Counted from the stretch's first letter, positions 9,401-17,479 are shown. The stretch: 64,000 bases of DNA from CAIJXB01 sp964455905 (GCA_964455905.1 CAYVYN010000001.1:381805-445804); one strand, 5' to 3'. Program-made: numbers and translations. Notes: a model not told the origin generated them from the letters alone.

Positions 9401-10145
9401 ATTTACAGTTTTTTTCTCCATTTGCTTTTATAAAAAAGTGGCTCATGGCTGTTTTATAAAGTTGCCTGAGTCTCTCTGAAAGGATTGTTAAGCTATGATC
9501 CCAACCCAGAAGATGAATTTGACTGAAAATCGTAGAGATTTTAATTGAGATGTATTCGATGTTTGGTTTTTTGAGGTCTTCAAGATACATATTCAGTTTA
9601 TAAACCGCTTCTTTTTCCCCTAGTATAGCTTCGCCTAGATGATTTAAGTTAATTCGCACGCCTTGAGCTTTACGAATTGCCATATGTTTATTTAATGCTT
9701 TTGTTTCTCCAGGTAAAATAACATTTGAAGTTTCTTTTCTTAGCATGAAGGTCATAAGAGGCACAAGTACTGGCGCTAAAAACGGGGTAAGGGCTTTAAA
9801 AAGTTTTAATTGGAATTTTTGGAGGAAATTTAGATATTTTGGTGTGCCAAGTAAGTTTAGTAAATAAGTAAGTTGCTGCGCGATTCTATAAGGCGACTTA
9901 CTGCGAAAGCACTGATCAGTCATGCTTGTTGTAAATGCTTTTCCAATTGGGTCTTGCATCATCTTGGCTAACTGTTTTTGTTTTTTCTTTTCTGAGAACG
10001 TTTCTATTTTTAGAGCTTCTTCGAGCATAGCTGCAGCTAGTAGGGTTGCTTTTTGTTCTATTTGTTCTAGGGAGAGAGGATTTGTCTTCGCATCTTTAAT
10101 GTAGTTAATGGCATTTTCTATGTTTTTTGATGCTTTTGAAGACAT
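6498..10145 (-). CDS. putA: Bifunctional proline dehydrogenase / L-glutamate gamma-semialdehyde dehydrogenase
   Basis: Oxidises proline to glutamate in two coupled steps: FAD-dependent proline dehydrogenase, then NAD-dependent P5C dehydrogenase. The 1215-residue protein starts with an alpha-helical region, followed by the PRODH barrel (about residues 150-480, including IRIVKGANLAMEQ and a SVSFEMLEGMADPIRR segment). The aldehyde dehydrogenase half follows from about residue 520, with VTPPWNFPVAIPAGG, the catalytic glutamate at about 767 (SAETGGKNAF) and the catalytic cysteine at residue 801 (GHSGQKCSAA). A late FGGCKASCFGMGMKAGGPNY block is typical of PutA. About 160 residues after the ALDH core form an extra C-terminal domain, as in longer PutA types. 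No N-terminal ribbon-helix-helix is seen, so it is probably not an autorepressor. An AGGAAA ribosome site precedes the ATG. Proline catabolism would give an intracellular bacterium carbon and reducing power. Confidence 0.95.
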   Translation of the reverse strand: MSSKASKNIENAINYIKDAKTNPLSLEQIEQKATLLAAAMLEEALKIETFSEKKKQKQLAKMMQDPIGKAFTTSMTDQCFRSKSPYRIAQQLTYLLNLLGTPKYLNFLQKFQLKLFKALTPFLAPVLVPLMTFMLRKETSNVILPGETKALNKHMAIRKAQGVRINLNHLGEAILGEKEAVYKLNMYLEDLKKPNIEYISIKISTIFSQIHLLGWDHSLTILSERLRQLYKTAMSHFFIKANGEKNCKFVNLDMEEYRDLHLTKELFKKVLSEEEFLDFSAGIVLQAYLPDCFIIQKELTEWAKKRVEKGGSPIKIRIVKGANLAMEQFEASVKGWPQAPYQSKAEVDANYKKMVTYGCQKENAKVVHLGIGSHNLFDIAYAILLRAENQVEESVSFEMLEGMADPIRRVVQTLTKDILLYCPVAEKKDFQSAIAYLIRRLDENTGPENFLRYTFGLKTSSPIWKEQANKFKEACEKMGSIFIGPRRTQNRNDPAPLYKIEAPFKNEADTDFSLLENRSWANGTVKKWQNKTFEPIPCVIGGKELHLPSQEKGFDPSYPNKVLYTYSLASWEEINQAISYAKEEEKSWQTTPVEKRAEILALAAKKMREKRGDLIGVMIADGGKALLEADAEVSEAIDFAEYYLRSLLKNSSLKDIEWKSKGTILVTPPWNFPVAIPAGGILAALAMGNCVLFKPAPEAVLSGWILVNALWEAGISKKILQFINCVDSPVGSKLIADQRINGIILTGATSTAKLFMELNTETTLSAETGGKNAFIIAALSDRDLAVKDLIQSAFGHSGQKCSAASLAILEAEVYDDKNFLKQLKDATESLKVGSPWSLESKVTPLIKAPEGDLLKALTTLEPGESWLVKPEVDKENPNLWSPGIKLGVKEGSFMHQTEFFGPILSVLRADNLDHAIKIANSTSYGLTSGINSLDTKDIKKWINSIEAGNLYVNRGTTGAIVGRQPFGGCKASCFGMGMKAGGPNYLMQFANPIQTCLPQDKASLPSLLAPITDLLKEVLLSPEELGILYGSLANYAATIHAFPSSFELENPQKTPEAVLDLIVGQDNLLYYAPRKSLTIRIQKDTSALDILRFIGATLLTKASVEISYHPEESSSHFKDSWIELFKEITFIKESEEELSNRVLEGKVSRIRLLTPPQKHLREASAKAGCFLDRSPVLANGYVELPHYFREVSLSYDYHRYGNLGLREHEKRKPIL

Positions 10146-10279
10146 GTTATTTCCTGTTTGTTTTGCATTTATAATTAATTAGTATCATATGTTTTGTTTT
10201 ATTTAAATGTTTTATTTCAAAACCAGTTGTTTCTAAGTGGGAGTTCGATTACCATGGGAAAAGGATGCGGAGGTGTACC

Positions 10280-11503
10280 TTGAAATTTGTGATAACCGTT
10301 TTCTGTTTTTTGGTTTTTTCGGTTAGAGTTCATGCTGTAGATTTAGGGGTAGATGTTTTTTTTTCTGAAGGAGGGTATCTTGAGCTTCAAGGAAAAAAGA
10401 TAGGTCTAATTACCAATCAAACGGGTGTTACAAAAAATTTAGAGTCTACTTTAGATCTTTTTCTACAGAAAGAAAGAGGGGTTCAGCTTGTTGCTTTATT
10501 TGCTCCAGAGCATGGGATATTCGGAGAGGTAGCTGCGGAAAAAGAGGTGAAAACTCAGAAAATTGGCAATATTCCTGTATATAGTCTTTATGGCAAAACA
10601 AGAAGGCCCACAGAGGAAATGTTAAGGGGAATAGATGTTCTTGTTTACGATATACAAGAAATTGGCTCTAGGTCGTATACATATGCTAGTACCTTATTTT
10701 ATGTTATGGAAGAAGCTGCTAAGCATAAAATTCCTGTGATTGTTTTAGATCGGCCAAATCCTTTGGGGGGAAAACTTGTGGATGGTCCGATGCTCGACCC
10801 TAAAATGCGTTCTTTTATCGGGTATATTGACGTTCCTTATTGCCACGGAATGACAATAGGAGAGCTCGCTAGATATTTTAACGCTGAGTATAAAATTCAT
10901 TGTCTTTTGCGTGTAATCCCTATGAAGGGCTGGAAAAGAGACCAGGTTTTTGCTAGTACAGGGTTGCCCTGGATTCCAACAAGTCCCTATGTCCCAGATG
11001 CTGAAACTTCTTTTTTCTATGCTACGACAGGGCTTATTGGGGGCCTTAGTATTGTGAGTATTGGTATAGGATATACTCTTCCTTTTAAAGTGGTTGGTGC
11101 TCCTTGGATTTCTTCTAAAGAGTTCGCTAAAATGTTAAATCAGCAAAACCTTCCAGGCGTTAAGTTTGTTCCTATGTATTTTACTCCGCAGTATGGTCTA
11201 TATAAGGGCGATGTCTGTCAGGGAGCTTTTATTGTGATTACAGACCCCTCTACCTATAAACCTGTGCGTACCCAGTGTTTTATACTCGGAATTATTAAGT
11301 CGATGTACCCCTCGATGTTTAAGAAAAAAATAGCAGAGCTTTCTAAGTTAAAAAAAGAACTTTTTTGCAAGGCTTTTGGAGGGGAAGAAATTTTTTCTAT
11401 TTTAGTTAATGAAAAGTACCCTGCATGGAAAATGGCCGAATATGAATTTTCTAAAAGGCAAGAGTACATCGAGAAAAGAAAAAAATATCTGCTTTACAAT
11501 TAG
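10280..11503 (+). CDS. NamZ-like exo-beta-N-acetylmuramidase (DUF1343/GH171)
   Basis: Secreted protein of the DUF1343 family, whose characterised member NamZ releases terminal MurNAc from peptidoglycan fragments. The frame begins at an ATG at 10265, but I choose the TTG at 10280. A strong GGAGG lies 6 bases before it, whereas the ATG has only an adjacent AAGG. The chosen start also yields a clean signal peptide (MKFVITVFCFLVFSVRVHA, cleaved before VDLG). Conserved-looking blocks are KIGLITNQTGV, FAPEHGIFGE, SLYGKTRRP, VYDIQEIGSRSYTYASTL and VIVLDRPNPLGG. Length after the start change is 407 residues, the family norm. The stop codon lies inside the CIRCE operator of groESL. In Chlamydiae, where peptidoglycan is confined to a division ring, such an enzyme would fit fragment recycling; that role is inferred. 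Confidence 0.85.
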   Translation: MKFVITVFCFLVFSVRVHAVDLGVDVFFSEGGYLELQGKKIGLITNQTGVTKNLESTLDLFLQKERGVQLVALFAPEHGIFGEVAAEKEVKTQKIGNIPVYSLYGKTRRPTEEMLRGIDVLVYDIQEIGSRSYTYASTLFYVMEEAAKHKIPVIVLDRPNPLGGKLVDGPMLDPKMRSFIGYIDVPYCHGMTIGELARYFNAEYKIHCLLRVIPMKGWKRDQVFASTGLPWIPTSPYVPDAETSFFYATTGLIGGLSIVSIGIGYTLPFKVVGAPWISSKEFAKMLNQQNLPGVKFVPMYFTPQYGLYKGDVCQGAFIVITDPSTYKPVRTQCFILGIIKSMYPSMFKKKIAELSKLKKELFCKAFGGEEIFSILVNEKYPAWKMAEYEFSKRQEYIEKRKKYLLYN

Positions 11504-11526
11504 CACTTGGGATCTTTGATTGCTAA
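11500..11526 (+). promoter_or_regulatory. CIRCE operator (HrcA binding site) of groESL
   Basis: TTAGCACTT, nine bases, then GATTGCTAA. This is the CIRCE consensus (TTAGCACTC-N9-GAGTGCTAA) with one mismatch in each arm and exact spacing. It sits 18 bp upstream of the -35 box of groES and overlaps the stop codon of the muramidase gene. HrcA repression of groE through CIRCE is established in Chlamydia. Confidence 0.88.
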
Positions 11527-11543
11527 AAGAAACCCATTTTCGA

Positions 11544-11572
11544 TTGACAAAAACAAAAACCCGTCGTAGACT
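11544..11572 (+). promoter_or_regulatory. Main sigma-factor promoter of groESL
   Basis: A perfect -35 box TTGACA (11544-11549), a 17-base spacer and a -10 box TAGACT (11567-11572). Transcription would start about 30 bases before the groES ATG. The position just after CIRCE supports it. Confidence 0.8.
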
Positions 11573-11611
11573 TCTGATTTCTTAATGACAACATCTACAA
11601 GGAGAAAAAAT

Positions 11612-11920
11612 ATGACAACACAAGTACAAGTCCCTGTTAGACCTTTGGGTAATCGTATTCTTGTTAAGCGTTTTCAAGCAAAAACATCCCAAGGCGGGAT
11701 TCTTCTTCCGGATTCTGCACAGCAAAAACCAAAAGAAGGTCAAGTCATTGCGGTTGGACCTGGAAAAATGGATGATGAGGGAAGAGTTACTCCTATGACA
11801 GTACGCGTTGGTGATAAAGTTTTATTCTCTTCTTATGCCGGAACAGAAGTAAAAATGGACGATTTGGAAGAAGGGTATTTGATTTTATCTGAAGAAGACA
11901 TTCTTGGAATCCTTTCTTAA
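11612..11920 (+). CDS. groES: Co-chaperonin GroES
   Basis: The 10-kDa lid of the GroEL folding chamber. The frame opens at an ATG at 11585, but that lies in the leader between the promoter and a clear AAGGAG. I place the start at the ATG at 11612, giving 102 residues. Family landmarks are VRPLGNRILVKR at the N-terminus, the mobile loop around KTSQGGILLPDSAQ, the KPKEGQVIAVGPGK turn, and VGDKVLFSSYAGTEVK near the end. It is followed by groEL after 25 bp with GGAG between them. The operon is preceded by a strong promoter and CIRCE, so it is expected to be heat-inducible via HrcA. Confidence 0.97.
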   Translation: MTTQVQVPVRPLGNRILVKRFQAKTSQGGILLPDSAQQKPKEGQVIAVGPGKMDDEGRVTPMTVRVGDKVLFSSYAGTEVKMDDLEEGYLILSEEDILGILS

Positions 11921-11945
11921 TTAATATACAAAAGCGGAGTCAAAG

Positions 11946-13598
11946 ATGCCAAAATTGCTACAATTTAATGAAGAAGCTCTTAAGTCTATTTTAAAGGGCG
12001 TGAAAACACTGGCAAAAGCCGTGATTGTAACCTTAGGTCCTAAAGGAAGAAATGTCGTAATCAACAAAGGATTCGGTGCGCCACTTTCCACAAAAGACGG
12101 AGTCACTGTCGCTAAAGAAATTTCTTTGAAAGATAAATTTGAAAATATGGGAGCCCAGCTCGTTAAGGAAGCGTCTTCTAAGACAGCAGATTTAGCTGGT
12201 GATGGAACAACGACAGCAATTGTTTTAGCTGAGGCTATTTTTGGAGCTGGGGTAAAGAATGTTATTGCTGGCGCTAATCCTATGAGCGTAAAAAGAGGGA
12301 TCGATAAGGCTGTAGAGGTTGTTTGTAACGAGTTAACTGCTCTAGCTACTCTTGTAACTAGTCAAGACGAGATCAAGCAAATTGCTTCTATTTCGGCAAA
12401 TAATGATGCAGAGATTGGCTCGATTATAGCAGAAGCTATGCATAAAGTCGGCAAAGATGGAACAATTACTATTGCAGAAGCTAAAGGAATAGAGACTACT
12501 TTAGATGTTGTAGACGGGATGCGATTTGACAAGGGATATCTTTCTCCGTATTTTATTACAAATGCAGAAAAGATGACTGTTGAATTCGAAAATGCGCACA
12601 TTTTAATTGTCGAAGGAAAAATTTCTTCTTTAAAAGAGATCGTGCCTATTTTAGAGAAAGTCATGGAAAAAGGGCAAAAACCTCTTCTTATTATAGCTGA
12701 AGATGTTGATGGTGAGGCTCTTGCAACTCTTGTTGTCAATAAGATTAAAGCAGGTCTTCCTGTTTGTGCTGTAAAAGCGCCCGCTTTTGGAGATAGAAAA
12801 AAAGCGCAGCTTCAGGATATGGCTATCTTAACTGGGGCAACCGTTGTTACTGCAGACTTGGGGCTCAATATTGAAGATGTAGGAATCGAAGTTTTAGGGT
12901 TTGCTAAAAAAATTAAAGTGGCTAAAGAGACAACAACAATTGTGGATGGACAAGGTGATTCTTTAAAAATCAAAGAGCGTATTTCTTTGATTAAAGCAGA
13001 GATTTCATCGGCTTCTTCTGAATATGAAAAAGAAAAACTTTCTGAACGTTTAGCGAAACTCTCTGGAGGGGTTGCTGTTATCAATGTGGGTGCTGCGACT
13101 GAATCTGAGCTTAAAGAGAAGAAAGCACGGGTTGATGACGCTCTTCATGCTACGCATGCTGCAGTAGCTGAAGGAATAGTTCCCGGCGGTGGCGTTGCTC
13201 TTCTTCGCGCTGTTAAAGCGTTAAAAGATTTGAAGTTAGAAGGAGATGAAGCTATTGGTGTTGAAATTATTTTCCAAAGTGCTTTTGCTCCAGCTTCTGC
13301 AATAGCAAATAATTGCGGCAAGCAGGGTTCTTTAATTGCAGAAAAAATCTACGAAAAAACTGGTTCATTTGGTTATAATGGACTTACCGATGAGTTTTCT
13401 GATTTAGTCAAAGCTGGCGTTTTAGATCCTGTTCTTGTAACGAAAAGTGCTTTAAGGAATGCTGCTTCAATTGCAGGAATGCTTATAACCATTGCTGCTA
13501 TGATTACAGATAAACCAGTACCAAAGTCATCTGCTCCAATGCCTTCTATGGATGGTATGGGAGGAATGGGTGGTATGGGCGGAATGGATATGATGTAG
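11946..13598 (+). CDS. groEL: Chaperonin GroEL
   Basis: The 60-kDa ATP-dependent folding chaperonin; 550 residues, the usual size. The nucleotide site is intact (VTLGPKGRNVV near residue 30, DGVTVAKEI near 51, AGDGTTTA at about 84-91, and VPGGGVALLRA near residue 410). The C-terminus ends in the GGM-rich tail (GGMGGMGGMDMM) that lines the cavity in folding-competent GroELs. Chlamydiae often have additional diverged groEL copies; the intact ATP site, GGM tail, adjacent groES and CIRCE indicate this is the principal one. A rho-independent terminator follows at once. Confidence 0.97.
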   Translation: MPKLLQFNEEALKSILKGVKTLAKAVIVTLGPKGRNVVINKGFGAPLSTKDGVTVAKEISLKDKFENMGAQLVKEASSKTADLAGDGTTTAIVLAEAIFGAGVKNVIAGANPMSVKRGIDKAVEVVCNELTALATLVTSQDEIKQIASISANNDAEIGSIIAEAMHKVGKDGTITIAEAKGIETTLDVVDGMRFDKGYLSPYFITNAEKMTVEFENAHILIVEGKISSLKEIVPILEKVMEKGQKPLLIIAEDVDGEALATLVVNKIKAGLPVCAVKAPAFGDRKKAQLQDMAILTGATVVTADLGLNIEDVGIEVLGFAKKIKVAKETTTIVDGQGDSLKIKERISLIKAEISSASSEYEKEKLSERLAKLSGGVAVINVGAATESELKEKKARVDDALHATHAAVAEGIVPGGGVALLRAVKALKDLKLEGDEAIGVEIIFQSAFAPASAIANNCGKQGSLIAEKIYEKTGSFGYNGLTDEFSDLVKAGVLDPVLVTKSALRNAASIAGMLITIAAMITDKPVPKSSAPMPSMDGMGGMGGMGGMDMM

Positions 13599-13621
13599 TA
13601 GATCTTTCTATAGATTTATTT

Positions 13622-13656
13622 AAAAAAAGAGGCTCTCATGGGAGTCTCTTTTTTTT
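13622..13656 (+). terminator. Rho-independent terminator of groESL
   Basis: A short hairpin (AGAGGCTC, four to five loop bases, GAGTCTCT, one G-T pair) followed directly by a run of nine T residues, located 24 bp after the groEL stop. Confidence 0.85.
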
Positions 13657-13739
13657 TGCCTATAAAGAATTGAATTTTTTTTCGGATAAACAGTAGCAAG
13701 ATTTCTAAAAAATATTGAAAATATCTAGACTGTAAATGG

Positions 13740-13759
13740 TGTAATTGTGTAGCATTACA
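13740..13759 (+). promoter_or_regulatory. Candidate operator upstream of trpR
   Basis: A perfect 6-bp inverted repeat (TGTAAT, eight bases, ATTACA) centred about 38 bp before the chosen trpR start. Trp repressors commonly autoregulate through a palindrome at the promoter, so this is a candidate site. The match is short and could be chance in AT-rich DNA. Confidence 0.3.
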
Positions 13760-13786
13760 AATATACAAAAAAAATATAGGAATTTT

Positions 13787-14065
13787 ATGCAAGAAGATGG
13801 TTGGTGGCAATTTTTAGAGCTTTGCAGGAAGTTTGAGGATGAAAAAAAGGCAGATACATTTTTTGATCTTTTTTTTACGAAAGAGGAAAAGGCTGACATG
13901 GCTAAGCGATATTTAGTCATTCGCGCTTTATTAAACGAAAAGCTTTCGCAACGAGAGATTGCAAAGAAATACCATGTAAGCATTTTTAAAATTACCCGTG
14001 GATCAAATGCGTTAAAAATAATTAAACCTAAATTGAAGGAGTTCCTTATTGAAAATATGAAATAA
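13787..14065 (+). CDS. trpR: TrpR-family transcriptional repressor
   Basis: Tryptophan-responsive repressor of the TrpR fold. The frame runs from 13745, but the ATG at 13787 has an AGGAA ribosome site 5 bases upstream and gives 92 residues, close to the roughly 94 of chlamydial TrpR. The pattern matches that family throughout: WWQFLELCRKF at the N-terminus, then RYLVIRALLNEKLSQREIA and a helix-turn-helix reading KYHVSIFKITRGSNALK. No tryptophan biosynthesis genes lie nearby; the neighbours are an unknown gene and a POT peptide transporter. The regulon may therefore be transport rather than synthesis, or genes elsewhere. The downstream gene begins 43 bp later, after an AAAAAAGGAG ribosome site. 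Confidence 0.85.
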   Translation: MQEDGWWQFLELCRKFEDEKKADTFFDLFFTKEEKADMAKRYLVIRALLNEKLSQREIAKKYHVSIFKITRGSNALKIIKPKLKEFLIENMK

Positions 14066-14107
14066 GGATCATTAACAACTCCTTCAATAGAAAAAAAGGA
14101 GTGTTTT

Positions 14108-15235
14108 ATGATAAGTCAAGTAATGAGTATTTCATCTTCCTTATTGCCGGAAGATACGTTTCGTAAGTTGGAATTAAGAACAAGTTCCAAACATAAAAAA
14201 CTTCTCGATTCATCGTGTCAGTTGGTTGTAGGCGTTGTCCTTAAAACCATTGAAGCTATCAAACTAAAAGAGTTTAAGAAATTTGACTCTAATCCTATGG
14301 ATTTTGGGTGCCAAAATAGAGCACTGGTTCTTAGAAGTATTGATTTGTCTCTTCTTCAAGAAGAAATAAACAGTCTAGAGCAAGATACTCGGAGAGTATT
14401 TGAAAGGTATAAAGAAAGTTCCTTAGATCCTGTATCTTTTTTTAACGAGCATCTTGGAGAGTTAAAAACACAAGATGAGATAGTTTTTAAAAAGATAACA
14501 TATTTACTCCACAGCTATGTGCTAACTGTTGTTAGGAAGTTTTTTCAAAAATTACCAAGTGGAGTTGTTGTTACAACAATCGATCCTAAAGCGTTAAAAG
14601 ATCTTATTGGAGAGACCGCTACAACAGGCTTTATGCAGAATGTTGTTAAAAACAGTCAACGTTATCTATCTAATGCAACAGCAGAATATATGCGAGAAGA
14701 AGCTGAAAAGATTTCTCTTGATTCTTCGAAAAGTAGAATCGTAGAAATGATATCTGAAAAACAAACGCATCGAGTCGATAGAAGAACGTTTCTTTGTTTT
14801 TTTTACGCGGTAAAAACGATGTTAGTTCGTTTAAGGGAAGAGTTAGCTCCTATTTGTATAAAAAGCATAGGAGCAGATTCTTTGCCAATTTGTCTTTTTT
14901 TACAGCCTATAAAAAAAGGTGGAGAATTTCAGAGGATTTCTTCGGATAATTTCTCATTAGATAGTGCTATTGTCTTTTTTGAAATAGTTTTACATGTTCC
15001 AGTAAGTGAATTTGAGAGACTACTCGATCTATATGGATTTAGTGAAATCATTTTACATCTTGCTGCTTGTGAACCCGCCTATGAACAAGGAACCGATCTT
15101 TTTTCTATTCAGCTAGAAGAGGCTCGAAATGAGGTTCTTTTCTATAAGGAAAAAGGGGGGATGGATTTTTGTCAGCTAGATCACATTTATCTAGATCAAT
15201 TAGCAAATAAAGAGAGTGTCTATGAATATCGCTAA
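14108..15235 (+). CDS. Unknown alpha-helical protein, 375 residues
   Basis: I do not recognise this gene. The protein has no signal peptide and no clear membrane segment, and it appears predominantly helical, with several charged amphipathic stretches (for example LQEEINSLEQDTRRVFERYK near residue 80 and YMREEAEKI near residue 198). An AAAAAAGGAG ribosome site precedes the ATG, and the coding character is like its neighbours. Its 3' end overlaps the start of the POT transporter gene by 14 bp, so the two are translationally coupled, and trpR lies 43 bp upstream. A cytosolic protein or a type III-secreted effector are both open possibilities. Confidence 0.75.
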   Translation: MISQVMSISSSLLPEDTFRKLELRTSSKHKKLLDSSCQLVVGVVLKTIEAIKLKEFKKFDSNPMDFGCQNRALVLRSIDLSLLQEEINSLEQDTRRVFERYKESSLDPVSFFNEHLGELKTQDEIVFKKITYLLHSYVLTVVRKFFQKLPSGVVVTTIDPKALKDLIGETATTGFMQNVVKNSQRYLSNATAEYMREEAEKISLDSSKSRIVEMISEKQTHRVDRRTFLCFFYAVKTMLVRLREELAPICIKSIGADSLPICLFLQPIKKGGEFQRISSDNFSLDSAIVFFEIVLHVPVSEFERLLDLYGFSEIILHLAACEPAYEQGTDLFSIQLEEARNEVLFYKEKGGMDFCQLDHIYLDQLANKESVYEYR

Positions 15236-16577
15236 TCGATTGAGGATGGATTCTTTAGTCATTCTTTCCTTAGCGCAGTTTGGAAAGTTTTTTAGTCATT
15301 TTGCGATGAGAACTATTTTCATCCTTTATTTAATAGAGCAGTTAGGATACGTCGAATCGGACGCCTTAGGCATAAATACATTTTTTTTTGCTTTGATGGA
15401 ATTAGGGGGTGTTTTAGGAGGTGTTCTTGCTGATAGATACCTAGGACTGAAAAAAACTGTTTTAGTTGGCTCGTTATTTCTTTCCTTGGGCTATTTCGGT
15501 TTTCTTTATGAAGCGGCCCTTTTTTTTTCTATGGGTTTACTTGCTACTGGTAGCTCTTTTTTTTCTAGTAATATTATGGCTTTGGTGGGCAACTATGAGC
15601 AGAAAACAGCCAAGGGTTCCGCTTTTACATTTTTTTATGTAGCACAAAATATGGGAGCTCTTTTATCTACACTGCTTTGTGGGGTATTATGTTTTCGATA
15701 CGGGTTTCATCTTGCGTTTACTGTGGGTTCTTACGGGATGTTTCTAAGTTGTTTTCTTCTTTTTTTGTATCAAAAACAGCTTTCAGAATTTGAAAATCCT
15801 ATTGAAGAGAAAGTTGGGTGTAAGAAGTCGGCTTTTTTATTTTTTTTAGTCCTTAGCGCGGCTTTGGGCCTATTTTATGCAAATAGGTATTTATTGCCTA
15901 TTTTGCCGATAGTGACCCTTTTTGTTTTTCTTATTTGTATTGGTCGAGTTTTTTTTGATCGTGAAAAAAGCTTTTTCGCTAAGAAAGAGCTTGTTATCTT
16001 TTTGTTTGCGCTGATTGTATTTTTTGGAGTGGAGGATCAGATATGTTCTTCGTTAGTTCTTTTTTCTGAAAAAATGACAACGCATTCTTTAGTTGGGGTA
16101 AGCATTCCGAGCACCGTGGTTATGGTCCTTAATCCCGTTATTATTATTTTTTTTGGAGGAGTATTTGCTAAAAGAAAAGGGAGTTTTCTTTTGCCTTTTT
16201 ATTTAAGTGCAGGAGCGTTTGGAGTTCTTTGTTTTCTTTGTTTAGTAGGGGGCTCTTTCTTATTTGAGGGAGCGTTGGCTGTGACCCTATTAATTTCTTT
16301 TAGTGAAGTGCTTTTAGCTCCTTATCTTTTTAGTCAAATTGCTAAGAGTGGAGGTAAAAATACTTCAGGCCTCGTAATGGGATTAATTCCTCTTGGATTT
16401 TCTCTTTCATTTCAATTGAGTGGACTTTTGAGTAAAATGGTTGTTTTAGGCGGGAATGCCGCTAGTGTATCTTCTTACGGAATAGGCTTTGGAAAGATTG
16501 CTGCATTTCTTTTATTAGCTGGAATGGTTATGTATGTATTTACCTTAAAAAAACCTTTTTTATTCGAAAATAAATGA
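15222..16577 (+). CDS. POT-family (proton-dependent oligopeptide) transporter
   Basis: Major-facilitator permease of the proton-coupled oligopeptide type, expected to import di- and tripeptides. It is 451 residues from the ATG at 15222, preceded by AGAGAG at 5 bases. A GTG six bases earlier is possible but lacks proper spacing. Helix 1 contains a relaxed form of the ExxER motif region (HFAMRTIFILYL). The family loop after helix 2 is seen as GGVLADRYLGLKKTVLVGS, and a YVAQNMGALLSTLLCG segment corresponds to the FYxxINxG region of helix 4. About 12 hydrophobic helices are visible. The start overlaps the upstream unknown gene by 14 bp. With trpR two genes upstream, peptide-bound tryptophan uptake is a tempting but unproven link. 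The 3' end overlaps convergent prmA by 18 bp. Confidence 0.8.
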   Translation: MNIANRLRMDSLVILSLAQFGKFFSHFAMRTIFILYLIEQLGYVESDALGINTFFFALMELGGVLGGVLADRYLGLKKTVLVGSLFLSLGYFGFLYEAALFFSMGLLATGSSFFSSNIMALVGNYEQKTAKGSAFTFFYVAQNMGALLSTLLCGVLCFRYGFHLAFTVGSYGMFLSCFLLFLYQKQLSEFENPIEEKVGCKKSAFLFFLVLSAALGLFYANRYLLPILPIVTLFVFLICIGRVFFDREKSFFAKKELVIFLFALIVFFGVEDQICSSLVLFSEKMTTHSLVGVSIPSTVVMVLNPVIIIFFGGVFAKRKGSFLLPFYLSAGAFGVLCFLCLVGGSFLFEGALAVTLLISFSEVLLAPYLFSQIAKSGGKNTSGLVMGLIPLGFSLSFQLSGLLSKMVVLGGNAASVSSYGIGFGKIAAFLLLAGMVMYVFTLKKPFLFENK

Positions 16578-17360
16578 AAGCCATTTATCTTTTTGGGTAG
16601 AGCTTTTACAGGTTAGCCCAAGATTTTTCATATAGGTTAAATACGCTTCTTTTTGAGATTCCAAAATGCCAGAGCTAAGCCAAATCATATTCGAAATGAC
16701 AGGGAGGGAGGCTATGGCTTGTTTTTGCTCTTCAAAAGTCATATTGATGCAGACAATATGAGGTAAAGGGTTAGCATTTACAGGCAGGGTTTTTCCTATA
16801 AAAAGTGCGTTTGTAACATTATTTAAAAGAGCGTTTTCTTGTGTGTGAAGAAGAGCCTCTTGATCAATATCAAGACAGTACACTTTTTTGGCTCCAATTT
16901 TAAGAGCTGTTATCCCTAAAATTCCGCTACCGCACCCTAGGTCTATAAGAACTTCATTAGGAGCAAATTCACCTAAAAGATTCATCATTAAATACGTGGT
17001 TGGATGAGATAGGTCTCCAAAGCCTGGACCTGGGTTGAGAAGGACTGTTTCTTCTTCCTTGGGAATGAATTTGCTTAAGGGGATTTCACAGAGCACGCCA
17101 TTGAAATAAGGACAAAAAAGCTCCCATTGTTCTTGCCAGTTTACCTCAAAGTTAATAGGAATTGGTTCATCCAAAAAAGACCAAGTCGATGGAATATCTT
17201 TTTCTGTTGCTTTGCCACAAAAAGTGATTGTTTTTTCTTCTTTGTTTTCTAGGAGGGAAATATCTTCTACGCCATACTTTAGAAGCTCTTCAAAAGCTTT
17301 TTTGATAGGCGCGCTTTTTTTTAGTGGAAAGTGAAACCAGAAGATATTTGATTTAGGCAT
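16560..17360 (-). CDS. prmA: Ribosomal protein L11 methyltransferase
   Basis: SAM-dependent methyltransferase of the PrmA family, which trimethylates ribosomal protein L11. The 266-residue protein has a degenerate N-terminal substrate-binding half, then the diagnostic LLNPGPGFGDLSHPTTYLMM block (PrmA consensus has GxAFGTGxHxTT), motif I LIDLGCGSGILGI, CLDIDQEA as motif II, and NMTFEEQKQAI in place of the usual NILANPL. The last difference means specificity for L11 is less certain than membership in the family. No strong ribosome site is seen before the ATG. Confidence 0.8.
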   Translation of the reverse strand: MPKSNIFWFHFPLKKSAPIKKAFEELLKYGVEDISLLENKEEKTITFCGKATEKDIPSTWSFLDEPIPINFEVNWQEQWELFCPYFNGVLCEIPLSKFIPKEEETVLLNPGPGFGDLSHPTTYLMMNLLGEFAPNEVLIDLGCGSGILGITALKIGAKKVYCLDIDQEALLHTQENALLNNVTNALFIGKTLPVNANPLPHIVCINMTFEEQKQAIASLPVISNMIWLSSGILESQKEAYLTYMKNLGLTCKSSTQKDKWLSFIFE

Positions 17361-17456
17361 TGTATTAGATTACTTAAGTTCAGATTTAATTAGTCTAGCA
17401 TTTTTTCGAGATAGAGTTCAATCATCCCTTTTTTAAGATACAAAAAGAAAAATGTT

Positions 17457-17479
17457 GTGATTATTAGATGTGATAATTA
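17457..17479 (+). promoter_or_regulatory. Direct repeat upstream of the glycosyltransferase operon
   Basis: Two near-identical decamers, GTGATTATTA and GTGATAATTA, spaced 13 bp apart and ending about 40 bp before the start of the GT92 gene. The second contains GATAAT, a good -10 box. It could be a promoter with a tandem regulator site; no -35 box of good spacing is evident. Confidence 0.25.
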
